This document shows positions 46,089 through 55,250 of a stretch of 64,000 nt of DNA, piece after piece. Under the pieces are notes generated by a model that did no database searches, had not been told where the DNA came from, and saw only the letters and a program-made list of their open reading frames with translations. This DNA comes from Methanothermus fervidus DSM 2088 (GTDB taxonomy: Archaea; Methanobacteriota; Methanobacteria; DSM-2088; Methanothermaceae). Numbering within the stretch: the stretch's first letter is position 1; each line of letters begins with the position of its first letter. Where the stretch lies: positions 280,001 through 344,000 of the forward strand of contig CP002278.1 of the NCBI GenBank assembly GCA_000166095.1, read 5' to 3'. The position numbers and the translations under genes are program-made.

Positions 46089-48686
46089 ATGAAATTAAAA
46101 TCTTTAGAATTGAAAAACATTAGGAGCTATAAATATGAAAAATTAGAATTTAATGACGGAGTTACACTTTTTGAAGGAGATATTGGTAGTGGAAAATCAA
46201 CAATATTGTTAGCTATAGAATTTGCACTTTTTGGTTTAGGTAATTACACAGGTTCTGGATTATTACGTATTGAAAATGGTGTACATGTAAGAGAAGGTCA
46301 CGTTAAATTGGAATTTGAAAGCAATGGCAAACCATATATTGTATATCGAAGTTTAAAAAATGAAAATGGTAGAATAGGCCAAGATAAATGTTGGATTGTG
46401 GAAGATGGAAAAAAACAATTACTATCACCTACCGAATTAAAGAAGAAAATTTTAAAAATTTTAAATTTTAATGAACCTGTAAATCCAAGATCCAAAAGTG
46501 TAATATATAGATATGCTGTTTTTACACCACAAGAAGAAATGAAATCAATTTTAACAAAATCAGATGATGAACGTTTGAATACTATAAGGAAAGCTCTAAG
46601 ATTGGATGAATATAAAAATGCTAGAGATAACTGTAAGTTGTTAAAGAATTTATTGAATACACGCTACATTGAATATAAGTCAAAGGTAGAGGGGCTAGAT
46701 GAGCTTAAGAATAAATATAAGAAAAAAATGGAGGAGCTAAGCACAATAACATCCAAAATTAAAGAGTTGGAGAAAGATAGGGAAAAACTTAAGAATGAAG
46801 TTAAGGAGCTAGAGAAAAGGAAGGAGAAAATTGAGGAGAAGTATAGGGAGATTTTAAATCTGGAGGAGAAGATTCCAGAGATTGAGGAAAGAATGAGGGA
46901 AGAAAAAGAAAGATTGGAAAAAGTGAAAAAAGAGAAAAACAAGATTAAGAATTCCCTGGAAAAATTAAAAAGAGAGTTTGAAGCCAGTAAAGAAGAATTA
47001 AGCACAATAACATCCAAAATTAAAGAGTTGGAGAAAGATAGGGAAAAACTTAAGAATGAAGTTAAGGAGCTAGAGAAAAGGAAGGAGAAAATTGAGGAGA
47101 AGTATAGGGAGATCAAGTATAGGGAAAAAGAAATCCCAGAAATCAAGAAACAAATAACAGAGGAAAAAGAAAGAAAAGAATCGTTGATAAAAGAAAATAA
47201 AAATTTATCAGGAAAGCTGAAGGAGCAAAAACAAGAATATCAAAAGAAAAATGAAGAATTAAAAATAATTGAAGAAGAAATATCTGATCTAAGGGCAAGA
47301 ATACATGGAAAAATAATGGAAAAAAATTTAGAAGACATAGAAAAAGATCTAGAAAAGTTTGAAGAAGAACTAAACAAAAAAATTGGAAGGATAGAAAATA
47401 ATATCAAAAATATAAAATCTCTCAAGGAAAAGGGTGTATGTCCTACTTGTGAAAGGCCCATAGAAGAATATGAGGTAGATAATAAAGTAGAAAAATATTT
47501 AGAAGAGAAAAATAGAGTAAAAAATAAAATTGAGAAAGTTAGAGAAAAAATTGAAATGATTAGGAAATTAAAAGATAAAAATAGAAAATATAATGAAATA
47601 AAAAACGAATTAACGAGATTAAAAGAATACATAAACGAAAATGAGAAAAAATATGCAGAAAATGAAAAAGAAATTAAAAAAATTGATGTAAATATACATA
47701 AATTAAAAGAAAAACTGAAAAAAGAAAAAAAGAAGATTGCAGAAAAAGAGAAAGTAAAAGAAAAATTTGAAAAAATAAACAAAAAATACGAAAAGATAAG
47801 TAAAGATCTTGAAAATGTTAGTAATAAACTATCCAAATATGAGGAGCGTAAGGATAATCTCAAGGCTAATATCAGTAGAATAAAGAGCGATGAAAAAGAA
47901 AAAGAAAGTGATTTAAAAGAACGTAAAATCGAAATTGAAAATATTAAAAATAAAATTAACCAATTAAAACTAAGAAAAAGAAAAATAGAAAAGAAAATTA
48001 AAGAAAAACCAAAAGTAGAAGAAAAAGTTAAAAGAATCGAAAAAGAATTTGAAGAAAAAGAAGACATGCTTAAAAAAGTAGAGAAAGAATTGTCTTCATG
48101 TAAAAGCAGTGAAAGACATCTGAAAGAAAATATACGTGAAATTAAGGAGGAAATTAAGAAAAAAGAGGAATTCAAAGAATTAAGTGAAAAATATAAAGAA
48201 TACAAAGAATGGATTGAAGATTACTTCATGCCATCTATTGAAGAAATTGAAGAACATATACTTATGAACATATATGAAAACTTTAATGAGAAATTTAAAG
48301 AATGGTTTAACAAGCTCATTGATGATCCTGAGAAATCTGTAAGAATTAATGAGAAATTTAAACCTGTTGTAGAGCAAGATGGATACGAACAAGACATTGA
48401 ATATTTAAGTGGTGGAGAGAGGACAAGCGTTGCATTAGCATATCGTTTAGCTCTCAATAAGGTGGTTAGAGATTTCTCAGAAAGTGGTGACATCGATGTT
48501 TTGATTTTAGATGAACCTACAGATGGATTTAGTAGAGAACAGATAAACAAATTAAGAGATGTTTTAGATGATTTAGAATGTTCTCAGATTATACTGGTCT
48601 CACATGAAAGAGAACTTGAGGCATTAGCTGACTATGTGTACAGAGTAGAAAAATCTGCAGGCATTTCAGAGATCAAAGAAGGTTGA
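46089..48686 (+). CDS. rad50: DNA double-strand break repair ATPase Rad50
   Basis: 865 residues, normal. Walker A is GDIGSGKST (30-38). Two long coiled-coil arms flank the zinc hook CPTC at 451-454. The signature YLSGGERTSVALAYRLAL and Walker B VLILDEPTDGFS lie near 777-815, then the His switch VSHERELEAL. It tethers DNA ends with Mre11. The N-terminal coil contains a perfect 115-bp direct repeat. ATG 46089 with GGGGAT five bases before. The coiled-coil strand is very A-rich, which creates long open frames on the opposite strand that are not genes. A third Mur-type ligase starts three bases after it. Confidence 0.96.
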   Translation: MKLKSLELKNIRSYKYEKLEFNDGVTLFEGDIGSGKSTILLAIEFALFGLGNYTGSGLLRIENGVHVREGHVKLEFESNGKPYIVYRSLKNENGRIGQDKCWIVEDGKKQLLSPTELKKKILKILNFNEPVNPRSKSVIYRYAVFTPQEEMKSILTKSDDERLNTIRKALRLDEYKNARDNCKLLKNLLNTRYIEYKSKVEGLDELKNKYKKKMEELSTITSKIKELEKDREKLKNEVKELEKRKEKIEEKYREILNLEEKIPEIEERMREEKERLEKVKKEKNKIKNSLEKLKREFEASKEELSTITSKIKELEKDREKLKNEVKELEKRKEKIEEKYREIKYREKEIPEIKKQITEEKERKESLIKENKNLSGKLKEQKQEYQKKNEELKIIEEEISDLRARIHGKIMEKNLEDIEKDLEKFEEELNKKIGRIENNIKNIKSLKEKGVCPTCERPIEEYEVDNKVEKYLEEKNRVKNKIEKVREKIEMIRKLKDKNRKYNEIKNELTRLKEYINENEKKYAENEKEIKKIDVNIHKLKEKLKKEKKKIAEKEKVKEKFEKINKKYEKISKDLENVSNKLSKYEERKDNLKANISRIKSDEKEKESDLKERKIEIENIKNKINQLKLRKRKIEKKIKEKPKVEEKVKRIEKEFEEKEDMLKKVEKELSSCKSSERHLKENIREIKEEIKKKEEFKELSEKYKEYKEWIEDYFMPSIEEIEEHILMNIYENFNEKFKEWFNKLIDDPEKSVRINEKFKPVVEQDGYEQDIEYLSGGERTSVALAYRLALNKVVRDFSESGDIDVLILDEPTDGFSREQINKLRDVLDDLECSQIILVSHERELEALADYVYRVEKSAGISEIKEG
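46738..46852 (+). repeat. Direct repeat copy 1 within rad50 (115 bp, perfect)
   Basis: First of two identical 115-base copies, encoding a coiled-coil stretch from LSTITSKIKELEKDREKLKN to EEKYREI. The second copy is 261 bases (87 codons) downstream, so the reading frame is preserved. Confidence 0.97.
46999..47113 (+). repeat. Direct repeat copy 2 within rad50 (115 bp, perfect)
   Basis: Second copy, identical base for base to 46738-46852. The 146 bases between copies and the sequence after each copy differ, so only this block is shared. Identity at third codon positions points to recent duplication or gene conversion. Confidence 0.97.
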
Positions 48687-48689
48687 TAC

Positions 48690-49910
48690 ATGGACACAAA
48701 AAAAGTTGCAGTTTTAGGTTTAGGAGTTGAAGGTAAGAATGCCATAAAATCCTTAAAAAAAAGAGGATATAGGATATATGCATCAGATAAAAATAGAATT
48801 GATTTTAAGGATGAGGAAGTAGAAGTAGATTTAGGTAAGCATGATATAAACAAGATACTATCCTGTGATTTTGTTGTTATTAGCCCAAGTATGTGGAATA
48901 CTAAATTAGCATCTTTAATTAAAAAGAAGAAAAAAGTTATTTGCGATGTATTTAATAAACACAAATCAATATATACAATAGGAGTCACTGGGACAAACGG
49001 TAAAACAACAACAAGTTTAATGATTTATGAAATTTTAAAAAATTCCAAAAAGAATGTTTTAATTGGTGGAAATGCTGGCGGAGGTTTTGAAGGATACACT
49101 GAACTTATATTAGAAGCCAATGAAGGAAATTATGAATATATGGTTATTGAGATATGCGACATGACTCTAGATTTTGTAGATGATTGTTTTGACTTGGATA
49201 TGGTTGTGGTTACTAATATAGGTGAAGATCACTTAAATTATCATAAAACTTTAGAAAATTTCAGAAGGAAGCTAAAGAAATTTTTAAAAAATAAAATTGC
49301 CATACTAAATTCTAAAGATCCTAATTTAGTGAAATTAGCTAAAGAACTCGATAATTACATATTTTATGATGAATATGATGTTCCACTTTTTGGTAGATTT
49401 AATAAGTTAAATGCTGGTGCTGCTGCTGCAGCAGCAAAATTTCTTGGCATTGATCCTAAAATCATATCTCATACATTAAAAAATTTTAAATTGCCAAAAG
49501 GGAGGTTAAAACACTATAATATTAATAACAAACATATAATAATTGGAAAAACTGATAACAAAACAGCTTTAGAGGCAGTATTAAATGAAATGAAATTTGA
49601 TGCAATGTTTATAGGTACTCCCAGACGAAATGAATATTGGAGATTCAAAATTCTTGATGTTGCATATAAAAGTTCACCAAAGTTGATAGTATTGTTTCCA
49701 GGACTAGAAGATACCGTGGATATGGCTAAGAAAAGACTTGAAAAGTTAGGATTCAAAAATGTAGTTACAGTTAAAACTATAGATGAGATTGTTAAAATGT
49801 TTGAATTTGTTTTAGAAAAATATGAAAAAATATTCATTGGAGGTAATGGACAGAAAAAAATAAATAAAATCCAGGATATTTTAGAGGCTAAATTTGTTCA
49901 ATATCAGTAG
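48690..49910 (+). CDS. Mur ligase family protein, short form (pseudomurein candidate)
   Basis: 406 residues, shorter than the two minus-strand ligases and without the four-Cys insertion. N-terminal KKVAVLGLGVEGKNAIKSLKK is MurD-like; ATP loop GTNGKTTT near 100-107; VVVTNIGEDHLNYHKTLENF in the central domain; PKGRLKHYNINNKHIIIGKTDNKTAL begins the C-terminal domain. The usual DYAHN-type motif is replaced by GKTDNKTA. ATG 48690, three bases after rad50. It may add another residue of the pseudomurein peptide; substrate unknown. Confidence 0.85.
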   Translation: MDTKKVAVLGLGVEGKNAIKSLKKRGYRIYASDKNRIDFKDEEVEVDLGKHDINKILSCDFVVISPSMWNTKLASLIKKKKKVICDVFNKHKSIYTIGVTGTNGKTTTSLMIYEILKNSKKNVLIGGNAGGGFEGYTELILEANEGNYEYMVIEICDMTLDFVDDCFDLDMVVVTNIGEDHLNYHKTLENFRRKLKKFLKNKIAILNSKDPNLVKLAKELDNYIFYDEYDVPLFGRFNKLNAGAAAAAAKFLGIDPKIISHTLKNFKLPKGRLKHYNINNKHIIIGKTDNKTALEAVLNEMKFDAMFIGTPRRNEYWRFKILDVAYKSSPKLIVLFPGLEDTVDMAKKRLEKLGFKNVVTVKTIDEIVKMFEFVLEKYEKIFIGGNGQKKINKIQDILEAKFVQYQ

Positions 49911-50007
49911 TTGGGGGTTCATCATAAAATTCAGCACGTCCCTAGCTTCATCATCTTTAATTATAATTTCTATTTTATTATTAAAATCTAATTTTGAGAT
50001 GGTAGAA

Positions 50008-51093
50008 ATGAAATGCAAAATTTGTGGTGAAAGCCGTCCTTATATCTCAAAAGTTTTTGGTATATGTAAGGAATGTATTTTAGAAGGTGGAGAAGCTATT
50101 AAACATGTAAGAAAAATACATGGGGAAATAAGAAAAAAATTTAATTTACCTCCTGAGCCTCCTAAAGATGGAAATGTAAAATGTAATATATGTTCAAATA
50201 AATGTCGTATGAAGGAAAATGAAGTAGGATATTGTGGATTGAGGATGAATATTAGGGGAAAATTAAGATCTTTAGTTTCTGATGAAGAAGCTTTACTTTA
50301 CACATATTTAGATCCAATACCAACCAACTGTTGTGCAGCCTGGTTCTGTCCAGGTTGTACGGGACGTGGATACCCAAAGTATGCCTATAAAAATGGACCA
50401 GAATATGGATTTTATAATTTAGCTTCTTTCTTTTATGGCTGTAATTTTGATTGTGTATATTGCCAAAATATTTCACATAAAAATTTATGGAAAGCTCCAA
50501 AAATGACAATAGAAAAATTTGTTAATGAAGTTAAAAATGAAAAAATAACATGTATATGTTATTTTGGAGGATCTCCCGAACCCCAATTACCATTTGCAAT
50601 AAAAGCATCAAAAGAAGCCTTAAAACTTGGAAAGAAAATATTAAGAATTTGTTGGGAATGGAATGGATGTGGTAACGAAAAATTAGTCAAAAGAGCTGCA
50701 AAAATAGCAGGGGAAAGTGGTGGAATAATAAAATTTGACTTAAAATGCTTTGATGAAAATTTAAGCATAGCTTTAAGTGGAGTATCAAATAAGCAAGCAT
50801 ACAAAAATTTTAAAATGATAGGAGAAAAATTCTTTGATAGATATGATATTCCTGTTTTAACAGCGACAACGCTTCTTGTACCAGGATATGTAGATAAAGA
50901 TGAAGTTAGGAAAATTTCTAAATTTATAGCTGAAATAAATGATGAGATACCTTATCAATTATTAGTTTTTCATCCAGATTATATGATGATGGATCTTCCT
51001 ATAACTCCAAGGAAACAAGTGTATGAATGCTTTAACGAGGCTAAAAAATATTTAAAAAATGTGGACATTGGTAACATCCACCTTATAACTTAG
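50008..51093 (+). CDS. Radical SAM protein, PflX/PflA-like
   Basis: 361 residues from ATG 50008 (the open frame reaches 49894, but the upstream part is AT-rich with no family match; ATG 49999 is also possible). An N-terminal zinc-ribbon-like segment (CKICG..GICKEC and CNICSNKC) precedes the radical SAM motif C145-NFD-C149-VY-C152. CYFGGSPEPQLP and RICWEWNGCG are typical of the archaeal PflX-like group, which has no assigned reaction. It is nine bases before sepS on the same strand. Confidence 0.88.
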   Translation: MKCKICGESRPYISKVFGICKECILEGGEAIKHVRKIHGEIRKKFNLPPEPPKDGNVKCNICSNKCRMKENEVGYCGLRMNIRGKLRSLVSDEEALLYTYLDPIPTNCCAAWFCPGCTGRGYPKYAYKNGPEYGFYNLASFFYGCNFDCVYCQNISHKNLWKAPKMTIEKFVNEVKNEKITCICYFGGSPEPQLPFAIKASKEALKLGKKILRICWEWNGCGNEKLVKRAAKIAGESGGIIKFDLKCFDENLSIALSGVSNKQAYKNFKMIGEKFFDRYDIPVLTATTLLVPGYVDKDEVRKISKFIAEINDEIPYQLLVFHPDYMMMDLPITPRKQVYECFNEAKKYLKNVDIGNIHLIT

Positions 51094-51101
51094 GAGGAGT
51101 A

Positions 51102-52688
51102 ATGTTGAAGAAGAAAAAAATTATAGCTTTAGCAGAAAAAGATTTTGAGAAAGCATGGAAATTAAGCAAAAAAACCTTAAAAGAACCACACCATGACTTA
51201 CAATATCCAAGATTATATTATAGATATGGGAAGTCTCACCCATTATATGATACAATATTTAAGCTTAGAGAAGCTTATTTAAAATTAGGGTTTGACGAAG
51301 TTGTAAACCCTGTTTTTATAAATGAGGATGAAGTTTATAAACAATTTGGGCCAGAAGCTCCTGCTATTTTAGATCGTTGTTTTTATTTAGCGGGGCTACC
51401 TAGGCCTGATATAGGAATTGAAAAAGATAAAATTAAAAAAATTAAAAATTTAAAAAGTGATGCTGATATCGGTAAATTAAAAGAAGTATTTAGAGAATAT
51501 AAGTTAGGAAATATTGCTGGTGACGACTTAGTATATGAAATTTCAAATGCTTTAGATGTTGATGACGAAACAGCATTGCGTATTTTGGAAATTTTTCCAG
51601 AAATTAAAAAATTGAAACCACAAGTAAGTGACGTAACATTACGTTCTCATATGACAGCTAGTTGGTTTGTAACACTTTCGAAAATTCATGATAAATATAG
51701 ATTACCAATAAAATTGTTTTCAATAGATAGATGTTTTAGACGAGAACAGAGGGAAGATGAAAGTCACCTTATGACATACTTTTCTGCATCCTGTGTTTTT
51801 GTCGATGAAGAAGTATCAATTGATGTTGGTAAAGCAGTAGCTGAGGGAATATTGAGATATTTTGGCTTTTCCAATTTTAAATTTATTCCAGATGAAAAAA
51901 GGTCCAAATATTATATACCTGATACACAGACAGAAGTTTATGCCTATCATCCAAAAATAAAGAAGTGGATAGAAGTAGCTACCTTTGGATTATATTCACC
52001 AATCGCACTGGCAAAATATAATATAGATAAAGAAGTCATGAATTTAGGTATTGGGGTTGAAAGACTTGCAATGGTATTGGAAAATGAAAAAGATGTTAGA
52101 AAATTAGTTTACCCACAATTTTATGGAGAATGGAAGATATCTGATAGAGAATTAGCATCAATGCTTAAAATAGATTTGTATCCAGTAACTGAAGAAGGAA
52201 GAAAACTTATGAAAAAAATTATTGAGGGTTGGAAAAGGTATAAGGATGAACCTTCTCCTTGTGAATTTAAAATATTTTCTGGAAAATTCCTTAATAAAAA
52301 AATAGTTGTTAAGGCTATAGAGCCTGAAAAAAATACTAAACTATTGGGACCTGCTATTGAAAACCAAGTATATGTATATGATGGCAATATAGTTGGAGTT
52401 CCAAAGAAAGGTGTGAAAAGTCCTTTAGCAGAGAAAGCAAAGAAAAATGGAATAAATACAAATATAAGTTATATGGATTCACTAGCTGCTAAGGTATCAT
52501 ATAAAATAGAGGAATTGGTTGTTAGTGGTGGGGATTATTTAAAATTAAGAACTGCAATTGCACGTTCGCTTTCAGATGTAAATCTCAAATTAGACAAAGT
52601 TGCAATGAAATATATTACAAAGAAAAATAAAGAAATTGATGTGAGGGGTCCAATTTTTGCTACTATTGAGTGCAAGGTGAAAGAATGA
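51102..52688 (+). CDS. sepS: O-phosphoseryl-tRNA(Cys) synthetase
   Basis: 528 residues, class II synthetase. SepS charges tRNA-Cys with O-phosphoserine, later converted to cysteine by SepCysS, in methanogens lacking normal CysRS. N-terminal HDLQYPRLYYRYGKSHPLYDTIF (in part), PVFINEDEVYKQFGPEAPAI, motif 2 SIDRCFRREQREDESHLMTY and motif 3 GIGVERLAMVLE are clear. ATG 51102 with GGAGGAG upstream. Its stop overlaps the ribK start (ATGA). Confidence 0.97.
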   Translation: MLKKKKIIALAEKDFEKAWKLSKKTLKEPHHDLQYPRLYYRYGKSHPLYDTIFKLREAYLKLGFDEVVNPVFINEDEVYKQFGPEAPAILDRCFYLAGLPRPDIGIEKDKIKKIKNLKSDADIGKLKEVFREYKLGNIAGDDLVYEISNALDVDDETALRILEIFPEIKKLKPQVSDVTLRSHMTASWFVTLSKIHDKYRLPIKLFSIDRCFRREQREDESHLMTYFSASCVFVDEEVSIDVGKAVAEGILRYFGFSNFKFIPDEKRSKYYIPDTQTEVYAYHPKIKKWIEVATFGLYSPIALAKYNIDKEVMNLGIGVERLAMVLENEKDVRKLVYPQFYGEWKISDRELASMLKIDLYPVTEEGRKLMKKIIEGWKRYKDEPSPCEFKIFSGKFLNKKIVVKAIEPEKNTKLLGPAIENQVYVYDGNIVGVPKKGVKSPLAEKAKKNGINTNISYMDSLAAKVSYKIEELVVSGGDYLKLRTAIARSLSDVNLKLDKVAMKYITKKNKEIDVRGPIFATIECKVKE

Positions 52689-53050
52689 AAATAAAAGGTA
52701 AAGTGGTTTCAGGTTGTGGCGAAGGTTCGTATTATATGTCACAAAAAATATATTTATCACAATTTAAGAAAAAATTAGGTTTTACACCATTCAAAGGAAC
52801 TTTGAACATTAAGGTAGACAATTCTGTGGCTGTAGAGGATATTAAAAAGAAATGTAAAAAAATAAAGGGTGAAGGAAAATTTGGCGATGTTTTATATATT
52901 GAAGCAAAATTAAATGATATAGATGGTGCAATAATTTTCCCTCTAAAAACAAAACATGATAATAGTATTATTGAGTATATAGCACCAGTTAAAGTTAGAG
53001 AAAAACTTGGGTTAAAAGATGGAGACAAAGTATGCATAAAGGTATTGTGA
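52685..53050 (+). CDS. ribK: CTP-dependent riboflavin kinase
   Basis: 121 residues from ATG 52685 (AGGTGA just upstream; a GTG at 52670 lies inside sepS). RibK phosphorylates riboflavin to FMN with CTP, a unique archaeal enzyme. Family sequences: GKVVSGCGEGSYYMS (about 4-18), LGFTPFKGTLNIKVD and the C-terminal VKVREKLGLKDGDKVCIKV. It is followed four bases later by ribB, giving a small flavin pair. Confidence 0.95.
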   Translation: MKIKGKVVSGCGEGSYYMSQKIYLSQFKKKLGFTPFKGTLNIKVDNSVAVEDIKKKCKKIKGEGKFGDVLYIEAKLNDIDGAIIFPLKTKHDNSIIEYIAPVKVREKLGLKDGDKVCIKVL

Positions 53051-53054
53051 TAAA

Positions 53055-53747
53055 ATGATAAAAGAAGCATTAAGAGCTTTAAGAAAAGGCGAAATGGTAT
53101 TGGTTTTTGATAGTGAAGATAGAGAAGGCGAAACAGACATGATAAAAGCTGCCGAATTCGTGACTCATGAGGACATTGCTATTTTAAGAAATGATGCAGG
53201 TGGCTTAATTTGTGCACCAATATCAGCGAAAAATGCTGAGAAATTAGGAATTCCTTATATGACATCTATATTAGAGACTGCAAGTAACAAATATCCAGTT
53301 CTTTCAGAATTATCACCACATGACATCCCATATGATGAGAAATCAGCATTTTCAATAACTATAAATCATAGAAATACATTTACAGGTATAACAGATAGAG
53401 ACAGAGCCAAAACAATAAGAGAACTCGCATTATTATGTAAAAACAAAGAATATGATAAATTTGGAAAATTTTTTAGATCTCCTGGACATGTAACTTTACT
53501 CATAGCTTCCAAAAATAATTTATTAGAGAGGACAGGGCACACTGAAATGAGTATAGCATTAATGGAAATGGCTGGATTAACTGAAGTTGCAGTATGTTGT
53601 GAGATGATGGATGACGAGACTGGAAGAGCATTAAGTATGCAAGATGCAAAAAGATATGCTGAAAGAAATGATTTAGTGTTTCTAAAAGGTGAAGAATTAA
53701 TAAATGCTTATTATGAATATCTTGGAGTTCCAGTTCCTAACAGATAA
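53055..53747 (+). CDS. ribB: 3,4-dihydroxy-2-butanone-4-phosphate synthase
   Basis: 230 residues, monofunctional. RibB makes the four-carbon unit of riboflavin from ribulose 5-phosphate. Acidic metal loop FDSEDREGETDMIKAAEFVT at about 19-38, DAGGLICAPIS and SPGHVTLLIAS with RTGHTEMSIALMEMAGL are typical. ATG 53055 with GTGAT upstream. Its 3' end overlaps the convergent CobB/CobQ-like gene by 37 bases. Confidence 0.96.
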   Translation: MIKEALRALRKGEMVLVFDSEDREGETDMIKAAEFVTHEDIAILRNDAGGLICAPISAKNAEKLGIPYMTSILETASNKYPVLSELSPHDIPYDEKSAFSITINHRNTFTGITDRDRAKTIRELALLCKNKEYDKFGKFFRSPGHVTLLIASKNNLLERTGHTEMSIALMEMAGLTEVAVCCEMMDDETGRALSMQDAKRYAERNDLVFLKGEELINAYYEYLGVPVPNR

Positions 53748-55234
53748 TCATCAATAAATTCTCTTACTCTTTCCACTAAATTTTCCAAAGGTACATAACC
53801 TTCAAATTTAACATTTTCAGCGGCTTTTATAATTTTATTTATATCAATATTCTTTTCTACAACTTCTAAAGCTTTTAAAGAAAAATTTTCTAGGCTTATT
53901 TCAACTTCAGGAGTACTCTTCCTTTCCCTTAAAATTACTTTAGGCATTGTAAACACATATCCATTGAAATTACTTAAATTAATTCTTTTAACTATGTTTT
54001 CATCATAAACCTTATTGAGAATTATGCCTTTCACTTTAATTCCTAATTTTTCTAGTAATTTTGCATGTGAAATTAAATTTAAAGTTGCAGTTTCAATACC
54101 TGCCTTGTTACAAGCTTCTACTAATATAACAGGTATATTAGCAGCCATTGCAATCTCTACAGCCGAATATGGTACTTTTTCGTTTAACATTCCTGTCAAT
54201 ATACTCATAACGCCCTCTATAAGTACTATATCAAATTTTCTTTTCATATGATTGATAACATCCTTTAATTCCATCCATCCAAGATGTCCTATTTTGATAG
54301 ATGAATATTTACCCATTTTTTCTTTTGTTAGATATAATGCAGGTGTAATGTCCCTAACGTCTGGACCTACTTTTGCAATACCTACATCAAATCCTTTTTT
54401 ACGTAAAACTCCCGCAAGCCCTGTTGTTATAAAAGTTTTTCCAGCTCCAGAACTAATACCTGCAATCATTAAAAAACGGGTATTTTTAGAGTTTTTTTCT
54501 TTTTTCTTAGCAAATATATTAGTGTCCACACCAATTTCTCTTTTTATTTTATTTTTTAGCTTTTTATTTTCTTCCTTAATTTTTATAATTTCTTTTTCAT
54601 TAAGATCAAGAAATGAAAATATATTATCAACCAACTCCGGATTATAATCAAGGCAACCGTGTATTAAAGTTCCAACAACATTTCCATCATCATTGCTAAC
54701 ACCAGAAATTACCTCTCTTCTTTTGTCCTTATAATTAGTCCTTTTTAAAATAGAACAAAATATTGGTTTTTCTGTTGTTGTTATTTTTCCATATGTATGG
54801 CAATGGAATCCTTCTATTGTTTTATTAATTAAACCTTTTGTCAAAAAACAATCGCCTACAATTTTTGCTTTGACACGGTCATTGTTTATTAAAGGCTCAA
54901 ACTTTACATCCAGGAGTCCTATACCTTTCTTCCAAATTGGTATTGGAGACCTACGACCTACATCAGTTTTTTTACCTAAAACTTGGAATCCTGAACATAT
55001 TCCTAAAACAAATCCGCCTTCCTCTGCTATTTTTTTTATTTCTTTTTCTATTTCCGGAGTTATAGTACCTGATTCTATAATACTTCCACCAGGTATGATA
55101 ACACCATCAAGTACTTTATGGGCTGGTATACCTCTTACCATCCCATTTTTTTTGATTATGTCGGTTGGAAGATTCCCAAAATCTTCAAATGCTGGTAGGG
55201 ATCCTTTTATATATAATAGACCGATTCTTTTCAT
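53711..55234 (-). CDS. CobB/CobQ-like amidotransferase with swapped domain order
   Basis: 507 residues. Normally CobB and CobQ have an ATPase domain first and a glutamine amidotransferase last. Here the amidotransferase is first: IIPGGSIIESGT, nucleophile Cys80 in GICSGFQVL, GFHCHTYGKI and catalytic His192 in GTLIHGCLD. The P-loop domain follows a basic linker: GISSGAGKT at 259-267, KVGPDVRDITPAL, IEGVMSIL and VILVEACNKAG. The likely chemistry is ATP-dependent amidation of a carboxylate; the substrate is unknown. It begins 16 bases after hmdII on the same strand. Confidence 0.88.
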   Translation of the reverse strand: MKRIGLLYIKGSLPAFEDFGNLPTDIIKKNGMVRGIPAHKVLDGVIIPGGSIIESGTITPEIEKEIKKIAEEGGFVLGICSGFQVLGKKTDVGRRSPIPIWKKGIGLLDVKFEPLINNDRVKAKIVGDCFLTKGLINKTIEGFHCHTYGKITTTEKPIFCSILKRTNYKDKRREVISGVSNDDGNVVGTLIHGCLDYNPELVDNIFSFLDLNEKEIIKIKEENKKLKNKIKREIGVDTNIFAKKKEKNSKNTRFLMIAGISSGAGKTFITTGLAGVLRKKGFDVGIAKVGPDVRDITPALYLTKEKMGKYSSIKIGHLGWMELKDVINHMKRKFDIVLIEGVMSILTGMLNEKVPYSAVEIAMAANIPVILVEACNKAGIETATLNLISHAKLLEKLGIKVKGIILNKVYDENIVKRINLSNFNGYVFTMPKVILRERKSTPEVEISLENFSLKALEVVEKNIDINKIIKAAENVKFEGYVPLENLVERVREFIDDYLLGTGTPRYS

Positions 55235-55250
55235 TGAAACACCATTTCTG

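Noticed and set aside
47240-48205. Long minus-strand open frame opposite rad50
   Set aside because: Ser/Phe/Leu-only composition, caused by the Lys/Glu-rich coiled coil on the other strand.
49894-50007. N-terminal extension of the radical SAM protein
   Set aside because: Hydrophobic low-complexity stretch with no family match; ATG 50008 or 49999 begins at the zinc-ribbon.
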